64,000 nucleotides of DNA from Butyricicoccus sp. (GTDB taxonomy: Bacteria > Bacillota > Clostridia > Oscillospirales > Butyricicoccaceae). A program made the translations under genes and the position numbers. Below the pieces are notes generated by a model that saw only the letters and a program-made list of their open reading frames with translations, searched no databases and was not told where the DNA came from. The first letter of the stretch is position 1, and each line of letters starts with the position of its first letter. Below are positions 1 through 6,162 of the stretch, one piece after another. Location: positions 1 through 64,000 of the forward strand of contig JAGHIZ010000103.1 of the NCBI GenBank assembly GCA_017886875.1. The letters run 5' to 3'.

Positions 1-851
1 TATCAACAAGTCTAGTGCATAATACAGTAAATGTTTTTGCAAGTACTTTTTAAGTATTTAATTGTCTAGATAATTGAGAGAAATCAGTTTCAATTCTTCT
101 ACGAAATCTAAAAATAAGCTGTCTAAAGGATTTTGACCAATTATTCTTACTACTTGAACGTTTGAGTGCCATTAAACAAATACCTTGTTTTTTCAAGTTT
201 TCAGATAATTTTACTCCAAACATAACCCTTATCCGCAAGAATAACAATATTGGACTCACCATCAATCATATCAAGTAAAGCTTGTCTATCATCAATTGAG
301 GCAGGTGTAATTTCAAATTTGGTTATAAAACCATTAAGTGTAATTATAGCATGGACTTTATAGCCAAAATATACTTCTTTTTTAGATGGACATACTCCAT
401 AATTTGCATTTTCTGTACGAAAAGAACGACAATAATGAGCTCTGCCAAATTTACACACAGCAAGTGGAAAACTGTCAATTATGAAATACTTTTTTAATGT
501 TGCTGAAAATTCGGATAATAATTTTTGACGCAAAAAATCTGTTAATTTTGTAAGTGCTCTTCTTGTTCGATTAAACCTACTTCTACTACATAAATTCAGA
601 AATAAATGGCTATAATTCTTTTTTATAAAGTTAAACTATGCATTTTCTGAATTAATTCCAATAAGCTCTCCACAAATTGATATAGTTATAATTTCTGCAT
701 CTGATAATTTTGCTTTGTCTTTATTACGTCTTTTTGATATATTATCTGGAGCATATTTTTTATATAATTCATCAACTATTGCATAAACATTTAAAATAAA
801 CTCTTCAAAATTCTCTATTTTGGTGTTATTATTGTATTGGAACTTCAACAT
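1..851 (-). pseudogene. IS982-family transposase, degenerate
   Basis: Three stretches of one transposase are visible. The start at 851 gives KLSDAEIITISICGELIGI, typical of the IS982 N-terminus. A TAG at 636-638 replaces the expected Trp, but the frame continues on the other side through a Leu-rich linker into CKFGRAHYCRSF and FGYKVHAIITLNGFITKF, the family's catalytic-core region. Near 205-225 the frame shifts, after DKGYV, to one giving KQGICLMALKRSSSKNNW and FRFRRRIETDFSQL. A TAA at 50-52 then replaces the expected Glu before KVLAKTF. One frameshift and several stops make this element inactive. The C-terminus runs off the window. Confidence 0.85.
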
Positions 852-940
852 TTTCTATGCACTCTTTTCATTTGTATTTCCTACAAATAGCATAGCATAT
901 TGTTGAGGTTCTTTTTTATTTTTTATCTAGCACAACGGGT
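1..940 (-). mobile_element. IS982-family insertion sequence remnant (left part outside window)
   Basis: Contains a decayed IS982-type transposase on the minus strand. The right boundary is placed near 940 because the plus strand there ends in AGCACAACGGGT (minus strand ACCCGTTGTGCT, the ACC-type end expected for this family), and the reading frame that follows matches the interior of an unrelated DUF4041 gene. The left end lies outside the window, so neither the paired inverted repeat nor a target duplication can be checked. Confidence 0.6.
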
Positions 941-1727
941 TAAGTTAGATTCCTGCTTAGCTCAGCTTAATGAAATGATTGCAAGATACTTAAAAATTAC
1001 ATCTGATGGCAACCAAAGCATTGCACCAACATTAAATAAATTTATAGCTGAAATTCATGTAATTTTTGAAGCTCTTATCAAAACTGAATATGAATATTAT
1101 ATTCGCAAAGAAAAAGCTCGTGCTGAACAACAGGCTTTGCGTGAACAAATGTGTCAAGAAGCTGAAGAACGTAAAGCCATGGAGCTTGAACAAAAGAAAA
1201 TTGAAAAAGAAGAATCTAAATATAAATCTGAAATTTCAAATATTCAGCAACAAATTAATTCTTCTGATGATAATGCTAAGAATGCAGCGTTATTAAAGAA
1301 GATTGAAGAATTACAAGCACGACTTGCCAATATTTCTGAACAAAAAGAACAAATCATTAGTAGACAAAATGGTAAAGCTGGTTATGTATATGTAATTAGT
1401 AATCTTGGTTCTTTTGGTGAAAATACTTTTAAGGTCTGTATGACTAGAAGACTCGACCCTATGGATAGAGTTAAGGAGCTTGGTGATGCATCAGTTCCAT
1501 TCCCATTTGATGTACATAGTTTCATTTTCTCTGATGATGCAGTTGGACTTGAAAGCGAATTGCATAAACGTCTTAATAATAAACGCAAGAACAAAATCAA
1601 TCTACGAAAAGAATTTTTTGATGTAAGTATTGATGAGCTTGAAAAACTTGTTCAAGAAATCAATCCTGCTGCTGAATTTAAGACCACTATGTTAGCTACT
1701 GAATTTAGACAATCACAGTCTATTTAA
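900..1727 (+). pseudogene. DUF4041 / T5orf172 (GIY-YIG-like) protein, 5'-truncated by IS982
   Basis: The frame from about 941 encodes the C-terminal part of a DUF4041 protein: a charged coiled coil (roughly residues 55-155, rich in E, K and Q) followed by a T5orf172 domain of the GIY-YIG nuclease superfamily. The domain begins GYVYVISNLGSFGENTFKV and continues RRLDPMDRVKELGDASVPF and ELHKRLNNKRKNKINLRKEFF. Full-length relatives are usually 400-500 residues, so the N-terminal part is missing. The first dozen codons of the open frame, from TTG at 900, lie inside the IS end and are not native. The usual Gly of KVGMTRR is Cys here (KVCMTRR). Proteins of this type are common in phages and mobile elements. 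This copy lacks its own start and is probably dead. Confidence 0.75.
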
Positions 1728-1737
1728 AAAATAAAAA

Positions 1738-1815
1738 TCCCGCTTTGGTCTTACACACCAAAAACGGGACTGGGTACTGATAATCTTGCATAACCATCAG
1801 TACCCTTATTTTATC
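1738..1815 (+). terminator. Two consecutive hairpins after the DUF4041 remnant
   Basis: The first hairpin (about 1738-1770) pairs TCCCG..CGGGA and TTTGGT..ACCAAA. The second (about 1773-1812) pairs GGGTACTGAT with ATCAGTACCC and is followed by TTATTTTAT, as in a Rho-independent terminator. Together they separate the DUF4041 remnant from the integrase. Confidence 0.7.
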
Positions 1816-1848
1816 ATAATTTTTAAAATGACGAAAGGGGTTAATTTT

Positions 1849-2928
1849 ATGCCAGTTTATAAGAACGAAAAAACAGGTTCATGGTTCTGTAAATTTTATT
1901 ACACTGACTGGACGGGCTCTAAAAAGCAAAAAAAGAAAGAAGGTTTCAGAACTAAAAAAGAAGCCCAAGAATTTGAACGAGCATTTCTTTCTAAAGCTAA
2001 TGCTTCATGTGATATGACATTTGGTTCTATGGTAGAACTATATATGGAAGATTGTAAACACCGTTTAAAACCTACCACATATGCAAATAAGCAATTCCTG
2101 ATTAACACCAAACTTCTACCATTTTTTAAAGATATGCCAATCAATAGCATTACTCCCGCAACAATCAGAAGATGGCAAAACGAACTTTTATCAGATCCAA
2201 ATGGATATTCCCCTACATATCTAAAAACTGTTCATAATCAAACCAGTGCTATTTTTAACTTTGCTGTAAAGTATTATAAATTAGAAAAAAATCCTTGTCG
2301 CCTTGCTGGAAGCATGGGCAAGAAAAATGCTGATGAAATGAACATTTGGACAGTAGAAGAATTTGATAAATTTATAGAGGCTGTATCTAATAAACCAACT
2401 TCTGTTGTTATCTTTAATCTTCTATTTTGGACTGGTATTCGTTCTGGTGAAATGTTTGCCTTGACGATTGATGATTTTGATTTTAAAAATCACACTGTAA
2501 GTATATCAAAGAATTATGCCAGACAGAACAAAGAAGATTTAATTCTTCCGCCTAAGACTCCTAAAAGCAAACGAGTGGTTACTCTTCCAAAGTTTTTGTC
2601 TGATATGGTCAAAGATTATTCAAATACAATCTATGTCACCGATTTAAATGGACGAATATTCACTCAAACAAAACATTATCTTTTACATGAAATGAATAGA
2701 GGTTGTAAGTTATCTGGCGTGAAACGAATACGAGTTCATGACCTTCGTCATAGCCATGCATCTTTCCTGATTGAAAAAGGGTTCTCCCCTTTGCTTATTG
2801 CTGACCGTCTAGGACATGAAAATATTGAAACCACTCTTCAGACATATTCACACCTATATCCAAACAAACATTCGGAAGTTGCAGCCTTAATTGAAGAAGT
2901 ACGCAACAGTACACAAAATGCTGAATAA
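1849..2928 (+). CDS. Tyrosine recombinase / site-specific integrase of element L
   Basis: Phage-type integrase of 359 residues that would integrate and excise the leftmost element. Domains in order: an N-terminal AP2-like arm-binding region (GSWFCKFYYTDWTGSKKQ), a SAM-like core-binding domain, and a C-terminal catalytic domain. The catalytic residues are visible in GIRSGEMFAL (Arg), HDLRHSHASFL (His-x-x-Arg) and LGHENIETTLQTYSHLY (His, then nucleophile Tyr). The ATG at 1849 is preceded by AAAGGGG at good spacing, which is preferred over the longer frame from 1786. The gene reads toward the att site at 3082-3104, the opposite arrangement to the integrases of elements A and B, but it recognises the same guaA-type core by position. 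No excisionase or regulator lies next to it in this window. Confidence 0.95.
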   Translation: MPVYKNEKTGSWFCKFYYTDWTGSKKQKKKEGFRTKKEAQEFERAFLSKANASCDMTFGSMVELYMEDCKHRLKPTTYANKQFLINTKLLPFFKDMPINSITPATIRRWQNELLSDPNGYSPTYLKTVHNQTSAIFNFAVKYYKLEKNPCRLAGSMGKKNADEMNIWTVEEFDKFIEAVSNKPTSVVIFNLLFWTGIRSGEMFALTIDDFDFKNHTVSISKNYARQNKEDLILPPKTPKSKRVVTLPKFLSDMVKDYSNTIYVTDLNGRIFTQTKHYLLHEMNRGCKLSGVKRIRVHDLRHSHASFLIEKGFSPLLIADRLGHENIETTLQTYSHLYPNKHSEVAALIEEVRNSTQNAE

Positions 2929-2940
2929 CTTTAAAAGTTC

Positions 2941-2976
2941 AGTACGTTTTTAATTATATAGTACGAATATAGTACG
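2941..2976. repeat. Three AGTACG direct repeats, putative integrase arm sites
   Basis: AGTACG occurs at 2941-2946, 2960-2965 and 2971-2976, between the integrase stop and the att core. Clustered short direct repeats near the core are typical arm-binding sites of tyrosine recombinases. Their role is inferred. Confidence 0.45.
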
Positions 2977-2986
2977 GTAATAAAAA

Positions 2987-3036
2987 GCCCCTACAAATCA
3001 CAGAACTTTATATCGTGATTTATAGGGGTATTTTTA
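2987..3036 (+). terminator. Strong terminator after element L integrase
   Basis: Long hairpin pairing CCCCTACAAATCAC (from 2988) with GTGATTTATAGGGG (to 3028), with one mismatch, followed by TATTTTTATA. Confidence 0.85.
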
Positions 3037-3081
3037 TAAATTTTATTAATTATTGAAACTATTTAAAATAGTTCAATATAT

Positions 3082-3104
3082 TTTTACTTATTCCCACTCG
3101 CCAA
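3082..3104. repeat. Attachment site att-1 (junction of element L and element A)
   Basis: This 23-bp sequence is identical to 19664-19686, and its core ATTCCCACTCG (3090-3100) also occurs at the guaA stop (31930-31940). Read on the minus strand it gives GAG TGG GAA TAA, i.e. the C-terminal Glu-Trp-Glu of GuaA with a TAA stop. It marks the left boundary of element A. Confidence 0.85.
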
Positions 3105-3363
3105 ATAAAAGCAAATCTTAAACTAAATAGTTTAAAGTTTGTGCTCTTATTTCTATAATTTGATACCATTTATACCTATAGTATATAGTGTATAACTTTT
3201 TGCTATCAAAATTCTATCATCAACTGCTATCAAGAAATATTTTTACTTGATAGTCGTTGCGGCTGGCTTAAACGTTAAGTATATTATAGCACATATTATT
3301 TATAAGAGCAAACGGTTTATTTATATACCAAAAGCATCACTTAAGCAAAGATATTATAAAATT
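3105..3363. repeat. Left terminal region of element A with arm-type repeats
   Basis: Non-coding. It holds TTTGATACCA at 3159-3168, followed by TATAC, TGTATA and TATCAAA motifs. The same arrangement recurs at the left end of element B (19742-19800). Copies of TGCTATCAA lie near 3203 and 3230, and CTATCAAG..CTTGATAG (3231-3254) forms an inverted repeat. These look like integrase arm sites. The inverted repeat may also end the minus-strand operon that finishes at 3364. Confidence 0.55.
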
Positions 3364-4983
3364 CTATTTAACTATTTTTACAACTTTTCCATATGTTTCA
3401 AATGTATCATATTCTTTTACCTTTATTGGTTTATATTTAGTATTATCTGAACAAAGTAAAATAAAATCTCCTTCTTTCTTAATTCTTTTACAGAACACTT
3501 CTCCATTTAGGTAAAACGCACCTATATCTTCAGCTTTTATTTCTATACTTCTCTTCAATAGTACTATGCTACTATCTGGAATTGTAGGTTGCATACTATC
3601 ACCTGATATTTTGAGTGCGAAATCACAATCTTCACAATCTGTTTCATACTCTTGATATTCAACATTATCAAATATATGATTTCCTGTTCCTGCTGATAAT
3701 GAAATATCAAATAATTTAATTTTTCTTTTTGGGCTAATTTCTTTATTTAATTCATCAATCTCAAACTCACTATTGTTGGGTATTTTATTAACCCATAATT
3801 CTATATTTTTTATTGCTTTTTGATTTTCATCAAAATATGACTTTATATGATACTTATTTAATATAAATATGAAACAGAGAATATCTTTAGCTGTCCTTTT
3901 CTTTTCTTCATTCGAAATAAATTGATAAAAATTGGCGTCATCATGTAAATTATAAATTTGTTCCTCAAAATGACTTTCACCATGTAAAACCAAACGACTC
4001 ATTAAGTTTTCAAAGTATAATGACTTATTACCTAGTGCCTGTAATACATTAGGAGAAATCAACACATCTTGCACACCTTTACAATAATTAAATGTTGAAA
4101 AAGCCTCTAAAACTCTCCTCATAGAATTTCCAATTGTTATCTCATCACCATTAAAAGTACCATTTGCATACGCATATACATTCAACAATAACTCTCTATA
4201 TTCTCCTGCATTTTTCTTAAAATCATCTAATTTCTTGTTATCTAACTTCATTATACTAGATGTAACTTTAACACCATGTTTATTTTTTCCTATTGATTTA
4301 CAAATTTCTCCTGTAGCCTTTTGCAAGTCATAAATCGTTGCAAGATCATGTGAAAATATTAAAATTTTACTATTGTTATTCCCTTTTATTATTTTATTGA
4401 TTTCATATCTTATATAAGTTATAATACCAACTCTATTTTCAAAATCAAAACTAGATACAGGGTCGTCTATAACAACTAATTGTTCATATTTATAAAGATT
4501 TTTTATATCTTGATTTGAAAACATCTGAGTAAAAAAATAACATAATGCTATAATATTTCTTTCTCCCATTGAAATATCCTTTGGAAGAACGTTTTTACCT
4601 CTAGATTTTAAATAATACTTATCGTTTTTTAATTCAATAGAAAGTCTTTCTTTTGAAAAGAAAACATAATTCAATGCATTATTTATAGTATTTATTGCAA
4701 GTGACATATCAGATTTTTTTTGTTTTAATGAATCTAAATGTTCTTTTATTTTTTTGTGTTTATCTCTCTTTTGTTCCAAATCTTCCTTTAAACCTTTCAT
4801 TTCTTCAGATTGTTTTAAATAATTTTTATATGTTTCAACAACCTGTAAATGAGCTATCTTCTTATTTAAATCAAGAAGATTTTTTTGTATTTCTTTACCT
4901 CTTTTAATAGCATTTGTAAATTCATATATCTTATTTTCTAATTTTGTTAATAAATCATTAAGGTTTTTTACTTCATTTTCCAA
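3364..4983 (-). CDS. C-terminal half of AAA_13 ATPase fused to a LexA-type S24 peptidase
   Basis: Continues the ATPase encoded at 5118-6122 after a frameshift. The frame is open from about 5139 but has no ATG and no ribosome site; the nominal start at 4983 is a TTG inside a coiled coil. Order: coiled coil, ABC signature SMGERNIIALCYFF, Walker B LVVIDDPVSSFD, switch histidine ILIFSHDLATIYDL, then the helical NSMRRVLEAFSTF..GESH region usual in AAA_13 proteins. The last about 110 residues are an S24 peptidase domain. It has an Ala-Gly in SAGTG (431-432), Ser463 in SGDSM and Lys499 in GEVFCKRI, spaced as in LexA cleavage site, Ser and Lys. AAA_13 includes the PrrC/RloC anticodon nucleases that accompany type I restriction systems. 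The S24 fusion is unusual. Last gene of the hsd operon. Confidence 0.8.
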   Translation of the reverse strand: MENEVKNLNDLLTKLENKIYEFTNAIKRGKEIQKNLLDLNKKIAHLQVVETYKNYLKQSEEMKGLKEDLEQKRDKHKKIKEHLDSLKQKKSDMSLAINTINNALNYVFFSKERLSIELKNDKYYLKSRGKNVLPKDISMGERNIIALCYFFTQMFSNQDIKNLYKYEQLVVIDDPVSSFDFENRVGIITYIRYEINKIIKGNNNSKILIFSHDLATIYDLQKATGEICKSIGKNKHGVKVTSSIMKLDNKKLDDFKKNAGEYRELLLNVYAYANGTFNGDEITIGNSMRRVLEAFSTFNYCKGVQDVLISPNVLQALGNKSLYFENLMSRLVLHGESHFEEQIYNLHDDANFYQFISNEEKKRTAKDILCFIFILNKYHIKSYFDENQKAIKNIELWVNKIPNNSEFEIDELNKEISPKRKIKLFDISLSAGTGNHIFDNVEYQEYETDCEDCDFALKISGDSMQPTIPDSSIVLLKRSIEIKAEDIGAFYLNGEVFCKRIKKEGDFILLCSDNTKYKPIKVKEYDTFETYGKVVKIVK

Positions 4984-5117
4984 TCTATGATTTAAAATAG
5001 TTAATGGAGCATATACATTATTATCTTTTTTATCTATATATTGTTTATACTTATCTAGTAACTCTATACATTTTTGGTTTTGCTTGGTGATTTCATTAAC
5101 TAAATAACTATCAATAT

Positions 5118-6122
5118 TTATATAATCATTATAGTTTTTTCAAAAGATGGCAACTTTACTGATTTTAATTCTTCTCTATAGATTTCAACATCTTTATTTA
5201 GAACCCTATTTATATTTTTAATTAGTTCTTGTTTATAATTTTCGTCAATATCACGATAACAATATGGACAAATATGGGTATCTTCATTGCTGAATTTCTC
5301 CATTGCTGACTCTAAAAAACCTTGATTTCCTTCCATTATTGTTTGCAAAATCAATTTTTCGCGTTCTGATAGAACAGGTTTTTCAATTTTTTTACATAAA
5401 AGATTACAAAGTATTTCATCAAATCCTTTTTCAATAACAACCTTTTTTATATTTTGAGGTATTTGATTATCCGAGTTTGAAATTTTTTTCAATAATTCTT
5501 TTTCACTTTCGTATTTTTGCTGCAATTCTTGTATATTTTCTGTTACTGATAATTTACATATTTCATTGATAATAGAATCAGTAACTCTTGAATTAACTTT
5601 ATTTCCTTTTATCTTTGCATCTTTTACTGCCCAATACTCCTGTAAATTCTTTTTTATTGTTAACAAATGATATTCTGGACTTGATATATTTTCTTTTTTG
5701 CTCATTTCTCTTAACTTTACATCTGCTTTTTCCACTTCTTCAGAAAATTCTTTTTCTAAGTCAGTATATTTATCTATTTCAGCTTGCAAATCTACTTGAT
5801 TGCCTAGTAAAATTATTGCACCTAATCCATCACCATCAATTTTTACATTTTCATCAATATACCTTTCATTAAATACAGATATTTTATCTTTACCTATTCC
5901 TTCAATAGGTTTGTCCAATTCATCTAAAAATTGTGCTGAAATATCACTAAAATCTTGTTTGTTAGTAATTGAATAAATAGCATTTGTAATTGTACTTTTA
6001 CCACTTCCATTTTTTCCATAGATTACAGAAATTCTGTCGCTATTATTTTTATAAAACTTAAAGTTCGTTTTATCCACAAAACAACGACCTTGCACAGATA
6101 ATCCTTTAATCTTTTCAATCAT
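5118..6122 (-). CDS. N-terminal half of AAA_13 (PrrC/RloC-class) SMC-like ATPase
   Basis: Carries the Walker A motif GKNGSGKST at residues 36-44, a long coiled coil from about residue 100, and a CPYC zinc-hook-like motif at 285-288, as in Rad50 and RloC. It ends artificially after FEKTIMII. Reading one base back in the A6 tract (plus-strand TTTTTT at 5135-5140) rejoins the frame of the gene at 3364, giving NYNDYINIDSYLVNEITKQ and onward without a stop. The two halves are therefore one gene of roughly 920 residues, interrupted by a 1-nt change or expressed by frameshifting. It lies 40 bp after hsdR on the same strand, as expected for a nuclease or sensor that guards a type I restriction system. 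Confidence 0.82.
   Translation of the reverse strand: MIEKIKGLSVQGRCFVDKTNFKFYKNNSDRISVIYGKNGSGKSTITNAIYSITNKQDFSDISAQFLDELDKPIEGIGKDKISVFNERYIDENVKIDGDGLGAIILLGNQVDLQAEIDKYTDLEKEFSEEVEKADVKLREMSKKENISSPEYHLLTIKKNLQEYWAVKDAKIKGNKVNSRVTDSIINEICKLSVTENIQELQQKYESEKELLKKISNSDNQIPQNIKKVVIEKGFDEILCNLLCKKIEKPVLSEREKLILQTIMEGNQGFLESAMEKFSNEDTHICPYCYRDIDENYKQELIKNINRVLNKDVEIYREELKSVKLPSFEKTIMII
5135..5141 (-). other. Frameshift point in A6 tract joining the two ATPase halves
   Basis: In coding sense the zero frame reads GAA AAA ACT and soon stops. The downstream frame reads AAC TAT AAT GAT and stays open into the C-terminal half. A seventh A, or a -1 slip on AAA, would restore one protein. The register does not fit a canonical X XXY YYZ heptamer, so loss of one A (mutation, phase variation or sequencing error) is the simpler reading. 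Confidence 0.7.
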
Positions 6123-6162
6123 ATTTCATCCACCTTTCAAAACAAAAAAGATAAAAATAAAC

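Noticed and set aside
3247-3450. Small plus-strand frame at the start of element A
   Set aside because: Starts in terminal repeats, overlaps the S24 gene end, and shows no protein-like composition or ribosome site.
5135-5141. Canonical programmed -1 frameshift heptamer
   Set aside because: The A6C run is in the wrong register (GAA AAA ACT rather than xxA AAA AAC) and no strong downstream pseudoknot was seen, so a mutation or homopolymer variation is simpler.
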